The notes: generated by a model not told the origin, from the sequence alone. A DNA stretch of 64,000 bases from Prochlorococcus sp. AG-388-A01 (GCA_003279945.1 QCGK01000007.1:1-64000), one strand, 5' to 3'; numbered from the stretch's first letter, positions 46,301-56,125 are shown. Translations and numbers: made by a program.

Positions 46301-46844
46301 CCCCTCTCCTACTCCAAAACCCCTCTGTAGAGGTTACATTTTCCTTTATGTAGCCAAGAAAGGTAAGTTTATTTGCTAATTCTTTGATCTCAATCTTACT
46401 CCCTTTACGCAAATTTAGTGTGTTTTCAATTAATAAGTTTTTATTTATTAGATGTGGTTGTAATGACCTCTCTGTTGATATAACAATATTAAGTTCCTTT
46501 TTCTCTTTTTTTAATAACTTGGATAAAACAGTAAGCTGAGTAAATTCAATTTCTTTGGATTTATTAATTGATGAGTATGGTAGATGTTCTGTAGGTGGAT
46601 AATATAAAACTTCTTTATTATTTATACTTTCAAAATAACCAATCCATTTGTATGCAATTTCTATATTAGGACAAATTAATAATATACTTTTATCTTCTTT
46701 TTTTGAGATGCTATCAAGGATTATTGATTTTGCATATCTACTTGAACCGACAATATTTAACTCTTTATTTTTTGAAATTCTTTTTATTAATTCTGAAGTA
46801 ATTTGTGAGTTTGAAATATAATTAACTAAAGTATTTAAACTCAT
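43332..46844 (-). CDS. mfd: Transcription-repair coupling factor
   Basis: 1170 aa. It frees RNA polymerase stalled at DNA lesions and recruits UvrAB. The N-terminal UvrB-like region (TEHLPYSSINKSKEIE; TEGFWSRRGEIVDIYPVN) comes first. Then comes the RNAP-interacting domain (ISPGDFIVHKNHGIGQF), followed by the SF2 translocase with Walker A VCGDVGFGKTEVAVRAIF, DEEQ box LVIDEEQRFGVRQKE, TLSATPIPRTL, and TRG motif ESGLDIPKVNTIIIE plus QLYQLRGRVGRS. All helicase motifs are intact. Confidence 0.98.
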   Translation of the reverse strand: MSLNTLVNYISNSQITSELIKRISKNKELNIVGSSRYAKSIILDSISKKEDKSILLICPNIEIAYKWIGYFESINNKEVLYYPPTEHLPYSSINKSKEIEFTQLTVLSKLLKKEKKELNIVISTERSLQPHLINKNLLIENTLNLRKGSKIEIKELANKLTFLGYIKENVTSTEGFWSRRGEIVDIYPVNNEFPIRLEFFDNVIEKIREYDPHTQKTLESIDNIEIIQAGFDLLIKDKLNNLSKNSIFNSEDINKNNLDRYLGIIEKQPSNIIDFISHETILVIDELEDCKKFANNWYLDSESNFDNCESELNENLKYNDINFKAKPNLHLKFDEILTSIGNLNLIKLYEFESKDNINNRFLINDKRLNSYSKNIGIISNNINKYVKNKEKVWILSAQPLRTKTLLFEHECNTNFLSNPNDISEAYKSINNSHPLIIKNKNNYEIEGFHLPIWKIILITDKELFSQQSLFNNVFIRRKKRSVNSNINVNKISPGDFIVHKNHGIGQFIKIEKINITGDSRDYLVIQYQDGKISVAADQLGSVNRYRSSGKIKPKINKLGGIEWERIKEKNKKLIKKVAIDILKLYAKREKLKGHIYPEDGPWQNELEESFPYQPTPDQITAVKEIKSDMESDKPMDRLVCGDVGFGKTEVAVRAIFKAITSGKQVILLAPTTILAQQHWRTINNRFSPYPIKISLLNRFKTVNERNEIYAGLKNNKIDLVVATHQILGKEIEIKNLGLLVIDEEQRFGVRQKEKIKKFKKNIDVLTLSATPIPRTLYMSLSGLRQMSLLNTPPPSRRSIKTYLSEIDLDVIRTAISQEIERGGQIFYVLPRISDIDQAVNKLKNMFSNLKFIVAHGQMNETELENAMIAFNNGEVDLMICTTIIESGLDIPKVNTIIIEDSQKFGLSQLYQLRGRVGRSGVQAYAWLFYPDINKINDSAKQRLKAIKDFSELGSGYQLAMKDMEIRGVGSLLGEEQSGKVNAIGYDLYIEMLHEAISEISGQEIPDVSDTQIDLQINAFIPATWILNREEKLEAYKSASECSNNNELTELATDWVNRYGTLPKPVESLVMLMRLKLLAKKCGFDKIKLKKPNITIETKLKQSTFKILINSLPSIVQNKFNFDKSEPFSTITIRGLGVTEIQNQIDQLMFWFGLFVKEINNFDKDLLIKKE

Positions 46845-46915
46845 TTATAGTTATTAATCTTGATTACTCATATTCGACATATTATATTAGATTTTATACG
46901 GTTTGTGAATAATAT

Positions 46916-47629
46916 TTGATGGATTCAGCCGCAATAAATTCTTTTATACCCACACTAGATCAGGTAGACAGTTGGTACGAAATCTTTACACTTTTACCAA
47001 TATTAATTGCACTAGAATTATTATTATCAGCTGATAATGCTGTAGCATTAGCTTCTCTTACTAAATCCCTCGAAAGTCCAGAACTAAGGTCAAGAGCCTT
47101 AAATATTGGGATAACGATATCTTTATTATTTAGGATTATTCTCATCATATTATCTAATGTTCTTCTCAAGTTTATTTTTATTAGAGTTTTTGCTGGTTTT
47201 TATTTAATATATTTATTCTTATCTAATGTTTTTTTTAATTCTGAAATAGAAAACGCTGAAAATGGTACAGAAAACAATAAAAATAATTTTAGGTTCTTAA
47301 GGGTTGTAGCTCTACTTTCAATTACTGATTTAGCATTTTCCATAGATAGTATCACTACTGCTGTTGCAATCAGCGATCAATATATATTAATAATATTTGG
47401 AGCAGTAATTGGTGTCTTAGCCTTAAGATTCACTTCGGGGATTTTTCTAAAACTACTCGATATATTTTCAAGATTAGAAACGGCCGGTTACATAGCAATT
47501 TTAATTGTTGGAATTAAACTTCTTTTAAATACCTTAATTAAAGAGACTATTCTTCCAGACTATTATTTTTATATTTTGATCCTTTTTGCTTTCATTTGGG
47601 GATTCTCTAAAAAAGAATCTAAAACTTAA
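46916..47629 (+). CDS. TerC-family membrane protein
   Basis: 237 aa, about seven helices. LELLLSADNAVALASL near the N-terminus and DLAFSIDSITTAVAIS in the second half are the two acidic membrane motifs of TerC proteins. Relatives take part in metal (Mn) efflux or thylakoid biogenesis in plastids; the actual ion is unknown. Divergent from mfd; its stop overlaps fmt's end by 4 bp. Confidence 0.9.
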   Translation: MMDSAAINSFIPTLDQVDSWYEIFTLLPILIALELLLSADNAVALASLTKSLESPELRSRALNIGITISLLFRIILIILSNVLLKFIFIRVFAGFYLIYLFLSNVFFNSEIENAENGTENNKNNFRFLRVVALLSITDLAFSIDSITTAVAISDQYILIIFGAVIGVLALRFTSGIFLKLLDIFSRLETAGYIAILIVGIKLLLNTLIKETILPDYYFYILILFAFIWGFSKKESKT

Positions 47630-48612
47630 TCAGAGAAATATTCACCTACAGATGGCTTTAATTGCTGTATTAATTGGTTTTTGCTAGTTATGTTTTTGCC
47701 TTCAAGTTTTGCTTCTAACAAAATAATTGGATCGGTTTTAGTTGATATTATTATCCCCTCATTTTCTATGAGGGCAAGAATAATGCCCGGTTCTGAATGA
47801 TTGCTACTAATAAAGTATTTTTCATATTTACTCTCATCACTTCTCAAAACATTAATTTTAATTATTTTCAGGTTCTTGCCTCTAAAAGTTGTATTTGCTC
47901 GTGGGTATAGTGCTTTTATTTTTCTAGAAATTTTAATTGCCTCATCACTCCAATCCACTTTATAGTCAGATTTTTCAATCATTCTTGCGTATGTAATTTC
48001 TCTTCTAATCGTATTTTGTTTTGTTAATTGAGAATTAGTATTTTTATTAATATCTTCTTCGAGTAAAGATATAGCATTTATAAATAAGTTCGCAGATAAA
48101 ATACTAAGTTTTTTCGTCAGTGTATTTAAATTATCATTATTATCAATTTTTATTTTTTTTTCCAACAATAAGTCGCCAGTATCTAGTCCCTCATTCATTT
48201 TTATAATTCCTACTCCAGTAAATTCATCACCTTTCATTAGGCACCATTGTATTGGAGCTGCGCCGCGCCATCTTGGAAGCAATGAAGCATGTGCGTTCCA
48301 ACAACCAAATTTTGGAATTTCCAATATCTCTTTTGGCAAAATTTTCCCATAAGCTATAACAATAAATAAATCACAAGATAGCGATTTAAGTTCATTCATA
48401 AAAGGTATATTTCCCCTTATGGTTTCTGGAGTATAAATTTTTATAGATTCTTTCAGGGCAAAGCTTTTAACAGGTGAAGGTATTAATTTATTTCCCCTTG
48501 ATCTTTTCTTATCTAATTGTGTTACTACTGCAATTACCTCGTGCTTAGATTTAATAAAAATATCAAGGCTCGAAAGTGAATATTCAGGTGTTCCCCAGAA
48601 TATAATTCTCAC
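47626..48612 (-). CDS. fmt: Methionyl-tRNA formyltransferase
   Basis: 328 aa. Adds a formyl group to initiator Met-tRNA. MRIIFWGTPEYSLSSLDIF is the start of the formyltransferase fold; GCWNAHASLLPRWRGAAPIQWCLMKGDEFTGVGI contains catalytic N and H with the LLPRxRGAAP loop, and NEGLDTGDLLL has the catalytic Asp. The C-terminal anticodon-side domain is divergent. Overlaps the upstream pmbA stop by 4 bp. Confidence 0.97.
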   Translation of the reverse strand: MRIIFWGTPEYSLSSLDIFIKSKHEVIAVVTQLDKKRSRGNKLIPSPVKSFALKESIKIYTPETIRGNIPFMNELKSLSCDLFIVIAYGKILPKEILEIPKFGCWNAHASLLPRWRGAAPIQWCLMKGDEFTGVGIIKMNEGLDTGDLLLEKKIKIDNNDNLNTLTKKLSILSANLFINAISLLEEDINKNTNSQLTKQNTIRREITYARMIEKSDYKVDWSDEAIKISRKIKALYPRANTTFRGKNLKIIKINVLRSDESKYEKYFISSNHSEPGIILALIENEGIIISTKTDPIILLEAKLEGKNITSKNQLIQQLKPSVGEYFSD

Positions 48613-49961
48613 GCGTCACCAGTTATTGATAATTGATCTACCCATATATGGGGAGAAACCCCATTTGTTGTTACCTCTTGGATTGGTTCAATGTTTACTA
48701 TATTTTTTAAAAGATATTTGATATCACCTGCAACAGTTGCAGATTCTATTGAGATTTTTGTACCGTTTTCATAAAGCCATCCATCAAATGGAAGAGAGAA
48801 TGAACCCTGACTTGCTCTTACCCCTGCATGGATTGCGTTTAATTCTTCAATATAAACAAATTCTCCCTGATAATTGGAGTGATCTAAAGATGTTTTTAAA
48901 TCGAAGTTTTCCTTTGATTTCTCGACTACTATCCAATCAGGAGATACTGAGACTTTTGATCCAAGTCCAGCGTGGCCAGTGGGAATTGTTTTAAATATTC
49001 TTGCAGTTGATTCAGAATGTATGAAATTTTTAATTTTTCCTTTATTGATTAAACATAGTCTTTTGGTAGGGGTTCCTTCTCCATCAAATGGTGATGAGGA
49101 AATATTCTTTTCGTGAAGACCATCATCATAAATATTAAGTGCTTTTGTAGATAGTTTCTCACCAATAGAATTTTTATTAGATAAACTCACTCCATCTAGA
49201 ATGCTTCTAGCGTTGAAAATTGAGCTAAAGGCATTAAAGATAGTTAAAAAAGCTTCTGGGGAAAAACATATTAAATATTTATCAGTTTTTATATTTGAAT
49301 AAATTAAATGAGAAATTGTTTTATTTGAAGCCTCTTTAACACAGGATTCTATATCTATATCATCAACTCCATATCCTATTTTTACAGAACCTGAGCTGCG
49401 GGGTTTCTTATCTTTTTCTTCTGCTCTTGCATATAAATATAGTACAGCTTGACTTTTTGTATAACTTCGAAAAGCACCATCACTATTTGAATAAACCCTC
49501 TCATAGATACTCTCTGATAAACCATTATATGGAACAGATTTTATGGATTCATGACTATCTATTAGTTTTACTTCCGCTTCTCTTAGAAGCGTGAGCAGTT
49601 TTTTTATACCAAGAGGATTTCTTTTTTTTGCTTCCTTAACGTTAATAGGATCCTTTGCTAGAGGTGAAAATTCAGTGCTCTCATTCTTATTACCGAAATC
49701 AGAAGCAATATTTGCTTGATTTAGAGCCTTTTTAATACCAGATTCACTAATGTCACTTGTTGTAGTAATACCCACTAGGTTAGATTCATTCCAAACTCTT
49801 ATAGTTAAAACTTGCTTTTGTGATGCCTTAAGTTGTTTTGCTTCACCTTTATCCACTTGCACAGAATAATCATTAGAAAAGCTTGCACCAAAATCCCATT
49901 TTTTTAAATTTAGAAAATCTGCAGCACTGGAGATTTGAGTTGTTATTTCTTTTGAATTCAT
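48609..49961 (-). CDS. pmbA: PmbA/TldE-like metalloprotease homologue
   Basis: 450 aa, U62/TldD-family subunit without the HExxxH zinc site. Family features are DYSVQVDKGEAKQLKASQKQVLTIRVWN, FNARSILDGVSLSNKNSIGEKLSTKALNIYDDG, SSPFDGEGTPTKRLCLINKG and NYQGEFVYIEELNAIHAGVRASQGSFSLPFDG. It pairs with the zinc-bearing TldD next door, 3 bp apart, forming the usual heteromeric protease. Confidence 0.92.
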   Translation of the reverse strand: MNSKEITTQISSAADFLNLKKWDFGASFSNDYSVQVDKGEAKQLKASQKQVLTIRVWNESNLVGITTTSDISESGIKKALNQANIASDFGNKNESTEFSPLAKDPINVKEAKKRNPLGIKKLLTLLREAEVKLIDSHESIKSVPYNGLSESIYERVYSNSDGAFRSYTKSQAVLYLYARAEEKDKKPRSSGSVKIGYGVDDIDIESCVKEASNKTISHLIYSNIKTDKYLICFSPEAFLTIFNAFSSIFNARSILDGVSLSNKNSIGEKLSTKALNIYDDGLHEKNISSSPFDGEGTPTKRLCLINKGKIKNFIHSESTARIFKTIPTGHAGLGSKVSVSPDWIVVEKSKENFDLKTSLDHSNYQGEFVYIEELNAIHAGVRASQGSFSLPFDGWLYENGTKISIESATVAGDIKYLLKNIVNIEPIQEVTTNGVSPHIWVDQLSITGDA

Positions 49962-49964
49962 AGC

Positions 49965-51389
49965 TTATCTTCCACCAACAGTGATTGAATCAACCTTAAT
50001 GTGAGGTTGCCCAACAGTTACGTTGACACTTCCACTAATGGATCCACAGAATCCAGGCGCTAATTCTAGGTCATTTCCGCACATAGATATTTTTGGCATA
50101 ACTTCTTTTGCCTCACCAATCAATGTTGCTCCTTTAACTGGGCTAGTTAATTTTCCATTTTTAATTAGATATCCTTCTTCTACAGCAAAATTAAATTGTC
50201 CTGTAGCTCCTACACTTCCTCCACCCATTGATTTGCAGTAAAGACCATCGCTAATACTACTTATTAAATCTTCTTTGGAGTATTCACCTTTCGCTATATA
50301 AGTATTTCTCATTCTTGAAGCTGCTGCAAATGAATAATTTTGTCTCCTTCCACTACCTGTTCTTTTATGTCCAGTTCTTAATTCACCTGCTCTGTCGGAA
50401 ATGAATTTTTTTAAAACCCCATTTTCTATAAGGACTGATTTCTCGGGTTCCATACCCTCGTCATCTACTGATAATGAACCAAAGGATCCTTCTGATATCC
50501 CCTCATCTATTGCTGTTACAGATTCATGTGCAATTTTTTCATTCAACTTATTTTCAAAGGGTGTAGTACCTCTCTCTATTTGTGTAGTTTCGAGTAAATG
50601 TCCACATGCCTCATGAAATATAACACCGCCAAATTTATTAGCTAATACAACAGGCATTTGACCAGCATCAACATAATCCGCGTACAACATGTTCATTGAA
50701 CTTTCAAAAACATCATTTGCAGCTTTTTCATGATCCCAGATCTTGAATTCATTAGGCATTCCTGATGACCCAAACCTTCTGCTTCCATTAGATCTATATT
50801 GAGCATCACTAGCAATTACATTAAGACCAACTGTTTGATGCAACCTAATATCGGAGACATAGGTTCCATCGCTGGAGGCTATAATTACTTCCTGCAGATT
50901 TCTTGAGTAACTTCCTTTTCTCGTTATTATTTTATTATTTTTTTTAAGAGACTTTGTGCTGATTAATAGTTTTTCACTTATCTCATGAATCGAAGGAACT
51001 TCATCAATCCATGTTTTCTTTGATGAACTATAGTCCTTATGTTTATTTAAACCGTTAAATACTTCTCTATTTTTTTTATAAGTTATATCTAACATCTCAA
51101 TAGCTTGAGATACTGATCTCATCAAGCCATGTTTTGTTAAATCATTTGTACTTACAAATCCATCCCTTTTATCTTTGAAGATTCTAATCCCTGCACCCCT
51201 TCCAAATGATGGACTTACACTTGTGATATTATCCTCTTCAGCTAATACACTTGAATTGTCAGTATTTTCTATAAATAATTCTACAAAATCAGCCCCAAGT
51301 CCAATAGCGTAGAAAATAATTTCTTCTAATAATTCCTTATTGCAACTACCAAATTCGATTTCATTTGATTTTATTTTTGACGAAAGCAT
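49965..51389 (-). CDS. tldD: TldD metalloprotease subunit
   Basis: 474 aa. The zinc site is GGVIFHEACGHLLETTQIERG (HExxxH), and the third ligand is expected in SMCGNDLELAPGFCGSISGSVNV, a typical 'MvG.dle..pG.CGK.gQ' region. The TldD/PmbA pair processes small peptides such as modified RiPP precursors and gyrase-targeting peptides in other bacteria. It is the upstream member of tldD-pmbA-fmt. Confidence 0.95.
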   Translation of the reverse strand: MLSSKIKSNEIEFGSCNKELLEEIIFYAIGLGADFVELFIENTDNSSVLAEEDNITSVSPSFGRGAGIRIFKDKRDGFVSTNDLTKHGLMRSVSQAIEMLDITYKKNREVFNGLNKHKDYSSSKKTWIDEVPSIHEISEKLLISTKSLKKNNKIITRKGSYSRNLQEVIIASSDGTYVSDIRLHQTVGLNVIASDAQYRSNGSRRFGSSGMPNEFKIWDHEKAANDVFESSMNMLYADYVDAGQMPVVLANKFGGVIFHEACGHLLETTQIERGTTPFENKLNEKIAHESVTAIDEGISEGSFGSLSVDDEGMEPEKSVLIENGVLKKFISDRAGELRTGHKRTGSGRRQNYSFAAASRMRNTYIAKGEYSKEDLISSISDGLYCKSMGGGSVGATGQFNFAVEEGYLIKNGKLTSPVKGATLIGEAKEVMPKISMCGNDLELAPGFCGSISGSVNVTVGQPHIKVDSITVGGR

Positions 51390-51420
51390 ATTAATCTATA
51401 GATTTACTGTAAATGAAAGA

Positions 51421-52593
51421 TTATCTAATCGAAGGTTGAAAATCTTTGCTATCAAGTGGTTTTAACAAGTATAATCTTAATAGTTGGTAACCGTTTGATA
51501 AATAGGTAGGTAATTTTTTTAAAGTTTTAGATACTATATTCGCATCTCCGTTCTGAATATCAGAGAGGAGCTTGTTGTTTTCGACTATTTTATCTAATCT
51601 TTCATAAAAAGATTGATTATGGACGTCAAGAACTACAGGGAAAACTCTAGCGGAAGTTTCATTTGTTTTGTTAATAACATACTGGTCGTAATCTCTAGCA
51701 TCTAAACCTAATGAACTGTAAAAATCTTTTTTAATTCCAAGATCTCTAGCATACATAGTTGCAAATACAGCTAGTAAAAAAAACCTTGACCATAATTTGG
51801 ATGTTAATGGAAGATTGTTCAAAAAGTATCTAAATCTATGGAAATAATCAAATAGTGGGTGTGTAAAGGTAGTGCCCCCAATGGTAATTTTTTGACTTAA
51901 TGATTTGACAGTACGCGGTTGAGCTTTCATTAATGCATCAAAGAAATCGCCATGTCTATTTTCATCTTGACACCAATTTTCAAAGTAATTAAATAGTGGA
52001 AAAATCTTGCTATCTGGATTTTTTTCAAGATGCCTATAAATTGCTATGTATCTCCAATAACCTATTTTTTCAGATAAATAAGTTGCATAAAAAATACTTC
52101 TTGGTGGGAAATAGGTATAATCTTTATTGGCTGTTAAAAAACCTAAATCTAACTGTAATCCAAAATCATTCATTGATTTATTCAAGAAACCTGCATGTCT
52201 AGCTTCGTCTCTCGCCATATGAGCAAAACATTCAGCAAGAAGAGGATTTTTGTCTTTTATCCTTTTGCTAAGTTCCTTGTAAAGTAAGAAACCTGAAAAT
52301 TCTGAAGTACAACTTCCCTCAAGAAAATCAACAAAAAGCTCTCTTGTCTCAGGATCTAATTTTTCTGCAGCTCCTTCAAATTCACTATTTCTTACAAAAT
52401 GATGTCTGTTGTAATCTTTCCTAAATTCCTCACAAATAGCTTCCAATTCCTCCTCGTTTATGGATAAATCCATATTTTCCATTGCCTCAAAGTCTGTTGT
52501 ATAGAATCTTGGAGACAAAATTGTTTCCTTTGCTGGTACCTTTCCATTATTGACTTCTTTTTTATTTTTTGATTCAATAGTTGATTGAGTCAT
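51421..52593 (-). CDS. acsF: Mg-protoporphyrin IX monomethyl ester oxidative cyclase
   Basis: 390 aa di-iron oxygenase (also called chlE) that forms the fifth ring of chlorophyll under O2. The iron-ligand helices are visible: [61 protein letters not shown] and [19 protein letters not shown], with E-x-x-H spacing. Length and ligands are complete. It belongs to the same pathway as chlH in this window. Confidence 0.98.
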   Translation of the reverse strand: MTQSTIESKNKKEVNNGKVPAKETILSPRFYTTDFEAMENMDLSINEEELEAICEEFRKDYNRHHFVRNSEFEGAAEKLDPETRELFVDFLEGSCTSEFSGFLLYKELSKRIKDKNPLLAECFAHMARDEARHAGFLNKSMNDFGLQLDLGFLTANKDYTYFPPRSIFYATYLSEKIGYWRYIAIYRHLEKNPDSKIFPLFNYFENWCQDENRHGDFFDALMKAQPRTVKSLSQKITIGGTTFTHPLFDYFHRFRYFLNNLPLTSKLWSRFFLLAVFATMYARDLGIKKDFYSSLGLDARDYDQYVINKTNETSARVFPVVLDVHNQSFYERLDKIVENNKLLSDIQNGDANIVSKTLKKLPTYLSNGYQLLRLYLLKPLDSKDFQPSIR

Positions 52594-52673
52594 ATTTGAT
52601 TTGATTTATTAATACTATTATTTACTATGAATTGCATTTTCGAGGGAAAAGTTAACTTGGTGTTATTGTTTCT

Positions 52674-53252
52674 TTAATTAACTCCTATTAATTTTTGTCC
52701 ATTTAATCTCTGTAGAACTCTTGAAATAATTAATTTAAGGGTGATTCTTTTTTCGTCAATAAGGAATGACTCAATAATGCTAGGTTCTTGATTTGGTTTG
52801 GATAAGGAAATACTTTTTAATGAACTAATATCATCCTTCTCAAAGGATAGCCAGAAGTTACAAGTATCCTTAATTTCACAATTTATTACCCAACATTTAT
52901 CTCCAGCAATAGGTCTATTGGTATTTTTAAGATAAATATTATTTATTGCTAATCCTCTTTGATTAATTTCTTCAACGAATTCAGGAATCAAATGATTATT
53001 AATAAATTCATGGAATGGCTTTTTTTCTATAGGGAGTTCTTTCTTTTGTTTAGGAATAGTATTAACAGGTGATTCATTTCCATTTTTTTTATCAACTTTA
53101 GGGGCAGAATTATTTTGCGAATTAACATTGTTTTCATTTATATTTGAGATTTTTTCAGATGTAATTTTTTTTATCTCTTCAGAGTTAGGGTTATTAGTAC
53201 CATCAGATATTTCTTTATTAACTTCGTTATTTGATTCTAAATTTTCTTCCAT
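52674..53252 (-). CDS. DUF2996 family protein
   Basis: 192 aa, cyanobacterial. A low-complexity, Asn/Glu-rich N-terminal third is followed by the conserved domain EKKPFHEFINNHLIPEFVEEINQRGLAINNIYLKN and DDISSLKSISLSKPNQEPSIIESFLIDEKRITLKLIISRVLQRLNGQKLIGVN. Similar proteins have been tied to PSII or pigment-protein assembly; that is an inference here. Lies upstream of acsF on the same strand. Confidence 0.85.
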   Translation of the reverse strand: MEENLESNNEVNKEISDGTNNPNSEEIKKITSEKISNINENNVNSQNNSAPKVDKKNGNESPVNTIPKQKKELPIEKKPFHEFINNHLIPEFVEEINQRGLAINNIYLKNTNRPIAGDKCWVINCEIKDTCNFWLSFEKDDISSLKSISLSKPNQEPSIIESFLIDEKRITLKLIISRVLQRLNGQKLIGVN

Positions 53253-53319
53253 AAATCTCCATCATATAAAAACCATTATAAATTAAAAAAACATTTTTTA
53301 TAAAAAATTATCTAGATTT

Positions 53320-53763
53320 CTACCAATCATTATCATCATTATCCCAGTCATCTTTATCATCGTGACTATTTGAGTAATTCTTATCCCTTTTCAAATTATT
53401 TTCTTCATTATTTTTTACTACTCTATAATTAACAGATATTGTTGGTTGAGCATCTCTTATGTCCCTTTGTGGAGGCATTTCAATATTAGATTTCGTTTCT
53501 TCATCATTATTTAGAGGTTCATAATTTTCTTCAATATTTTTGAAAGAATTTTTTTTATTACTAGTAACTACAATATTTAATAACGAGCTTATTATTAAAC
53601 CAGAAAAAAATGAAATGCTTATTAACTTTCCTACACTAGCTTGTTGGACAGTCCATTTAAAGTATCTAAATGAAGTCTTTTGATTATTATTTGTAAATAA
53701 TAGAGTTTGAAGAATTATTATTAAAAAAAGAATTAATAATAAAAATTTTTTCTTAAGAGTCAT
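53320..53763 (-). CDS. LapA-like (DUF1049) membrane protein
   Basis: 147 aa. Two transmembrane helices (FLLLILFLIIILQTLLFTNN; LISISFFSGLIISSLLNIVV) enclose a short loop with TSFRYFKWTVQQASVGK, reminiscent of the LapA domain ('N...v.v.flfw......l.l.ll.sfllGalig'). The rest is an acidic, disordered C-terminus ending DDKDDWDNDDNDW. ATG start. Function unknown. Confidence 0.7.
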   Translation of the reverse strand: MTLKKKFLLLILFLIIILQTLLFTNNNQKTSFRYFKWTVQQASVGKLISISFFSGLIISSLLNIVVTSNKKNSFKNIEENYEPLNNDEETKSNIEMPPQRDIRDAQPTISVNYRVVKNNEENNLKRDKNYSNSHDDKDDWDNDDNDW

Positions 53764-53829
53764 TCTAAAAAGTTTTTTTTATTTTTTACCTGGGTTGATA
53801 TTTCCATAATATATTTTTGATAAATTTAT

Positions 53830-56052
53830 TTATGTTAACTCTAAATCGATTTGATATTTGAGAATATCGACTTTTATAATCTTAATTTTTATTTCATCTC
53901 CAACTTTATATGATTTTTTAGATTTCCTTCCAATCAATAAATTTTGTCTTGATCTATATTCATACCAATCATTATTAAGAGTACTAACGTGAACAAGACC
54001 TTCTACATTTAGTTCTGATACCTCAACAAAAAAACCATAACTTTGCACAGATAATATAAAGCCACTATAAATATTTCCTATTAATTTTTCTGCCTTTCTT
54101 ACTTTTTTAATACTTATCATATTAGATTTATATTGGTTTACTTTAGACTTATATTCATTAAGTTTTTCGATAATAAAACTATTAAAAAAAATATCAATAT
54201 TCTTTGAAATTGATGAATTAAAAATACCCCAATTTACTAATTTCAATGAATTACTCTCCAATATATTTATTTCATTAGTATTACTTTTCTTTGATTTCTT
54301 CCCATTTATTATCATATTAAAAATGCAGTATTGATTCATAAGATTGATGAAGTCATATCCAGGAATTGTCCATGGAGATATAAATAGTTTTTCTGATTCA
54401 TCAATATCTGCATTATTAGAAATCAGGCTTACTTCATTTTCCTTAAACTCATTAATTAAGAGATTATTTAATATTCTTTTTTTGTTATCATCTACGCATA
54501 ATTTAATTACTTGACTAAATGATAAATTACCATTTTCATCTAGTTCTATATCTTTATCGATAAATTCTGAATATTTGATGATTTCATTTGCATTAATATA
54601 ATCTAATCCCTTTGAGAGGTAACCTACACTTTTTAAGCCATATTGATTTGAATGTTTGAACCATATTAAATTCGCTTCATGTAGTATTGGAGAAAGAAAT
54701 GTTTGGCAGTCATCTTTTTTTAATGGTTCAAAATATCCTTTTGAGGATTCAGCTGGATTGTGAATAAAGAATTCATCTAATGATTGAATTTTGTTAATTG
54801 GTGAAGGGATTTCAACTTTACCAGCCAAGAGTTGTTTCTGTCTGAATGAAGTTGAAATTTCAAGTATTTTATCTAAATCCTCTATATGTTCTTTTATAGG
54901 TTTTAGTAAAGGTGAGGTAATTCTAGTTTTACTTTTTCTAGATAGAAGCGCCTCAGTATGATCACTTCCTACGATAAGGGAGCATCTTACTAAAGTAAGA
55001 TGAAAAGACCATGCAGTTATTTCATTATCGCTATTTAAATGTAAGCAGAGGCTTATTGCTTCATTCTTTTCACCTAAGTTAAATTCAGAGGCATTTCTTA
55101 AGGCTTCAGAAAGGTAGTTTTGCCAATTATTCAATAAGGGTAATGATTCAAATCCATTAATGAATATTTCTAACGATTTTTTACTACTTAGTTCTACTCT
55201 TTCTGCAAGATTATTTGTATGCAACCATAATTTAGTATTTATATCTTTTCCCTTCTCTATTTGAATCATTGGGAGGATTGGAGAATTATCAGAATTCCAA
55301 CTTTTGAACAAATAAGATTTTTTATCTGATAAGTCTATTCTTTCCCTTTTTTCTATCTTTTTAGATTTAATAAGAGTTTCATTGCATAGCTTGATGATAT
55401 TGCTTTTAGATAAAACAAAATCTGTATCTAATTTCTCATTATTTTTTAGTTGTAGTTCTTGTATTACATGGCCAAATCCTTCTTCTTGACCTATCGGAAA
55501 TCTATCAATTTCGACTTTAACTATATTTTTATTATCAGGTTTGTATGCGTATTTCTTATCCTCTTTTGGAAGTTTTATTTTAGAAAGAATCCTATCATCG
55601 ATAGGAATCGCATATATATCATTGTTTATTATTTCAACTTTAGAAAGAAGTATTTGGTTTGATCTTTCAAGAATGCAATCAACTATTCCCTCAGGAGATC
55701 TTCTTCTGTAACCCTCTTTTATTATCCTTACTAAAACTTTATCTCCATTCCATGCATAATTAAGTAAATTTTCTTTAATATATATATCTTCTTTGTTTTT
55801 TTCCCTTACAGCAAAGCAATACCCTTTACTACTGCATCTTATTTTGGCGACAATATGATCGCTTTCACTTGAGCAGGTATATTCATCTTCTGCATTTTTA
55901 TTAATTATTTCAAGCTTTTCTAAAGCTGTTAAAGCAATATCTAATTTATCCTTATCAGATTTTTTTGTTATCTTTAATGATCTGCATAATTTTTTATATT
56001 CTAAGCCTTCTGACTGATTTAAATTGTCAATTATTGAAGATGTTGTGAACAT
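53830..56052 (-). CDS. zam: RNase II/R-fold protein, Zam-like, with degenerate active site
   Basis: 740 aa. Layout is that of RNase R: N-terminal helical/cold-shock-like part (VAKIRCSSKGYCFAVREK; WNGDKVLVRIIKEG), an RNB-like middle, and a C-terminal S1 domain (GNIYSGFILSVQSYGFFVEVSELNVEGLVHVSTL, about 665-740). The catalytic IDPxxAxDxDDA element is replaced by RIDLSDKKSYLFKSWN (about 238-253), so most metal-binding Asp are gone. The SPIRRY-D loop reads SPWTIPGYDF (about 559-568), losing its Arg. I expect RNA binding without exonuclease activity. Cyanobacterial relatives have been called Zam (acetazolamide resistance); symbol by resemblance only. Confidence 0.8.
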   Translation of the reverse strand: MFTTSSIIDNLNQSEGLEYKKLCRSLKITKKSDKDKLDIALTALEKLEIINKNAEDEYTCSSESDHIVAKIRCSSKGYCFAVREKNKEDIYIKENLLNYAWNGDKVLVRIIKEGYRRRSPEGIVDCILERSNQILLSKVEIINNDIYAIPIDDRILSKIKLPKEDKKYAYKPDNKNIVKVEIDRFPIGQEEGFGHVIQELQLKNNEKLDTDFVLSKSNIIKLCNETLIKSKKIEKRERIDLSDKKSYLFKSWNSDNSPILPMIQIEKGKDINTKLWLHTNNLAERVELSSKKSLEIFINGFESLPLLNNWQNYLSEALRNASEFNLGEKNEAISLCLHLNSDNEITAWSFHLTLVRCSLIVGSDHTEALLSRKSKTRITSPLLKPIKEHIEDLDKILEISTSFRQKQLLAGKVEIPSPINKIQSLDEFFIHNPAESSKGYFEPLKKDDCQTFLSPILHEANLIWFKHSNQYGLKSVGYLSKGLDYINANEIIKYSEFIDKDIELDENGNLSFSQVIKLCVDDNKKRILNNLLINEFKENEVSLISNNADIDESEKLFISPWTIPGYDFINLMNQYCIFNMIINGKKSKKSNTNEINILESNSLKLVNWGIFNSSISKNIDIFFNSFIIEKLNEYKSKVNQYKSNMISIKKVRKAEKLIGNIYSGFILSVQSYGFFVEVSELNVEGLVHVSTLNNDWYEYRSRQNLLIGRKSKKSYKVGDEIKIKIIKVDILKYQIDLELT

Positions 56053-56125
56053 GGTACAAATGAAAATTATAAATTAATTTAGTTGTATATACTCCATTAT
56101 GACACTTCATTATCCCAGCTTAAAA

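Noticed and set aside
50023-50616. Plus-strand ORFs of 71-72 aa inside tldD
   Set aside because: Antisense shadows of a gene whose zinc motif and C-terminal signature are read clearly on the minus strand.
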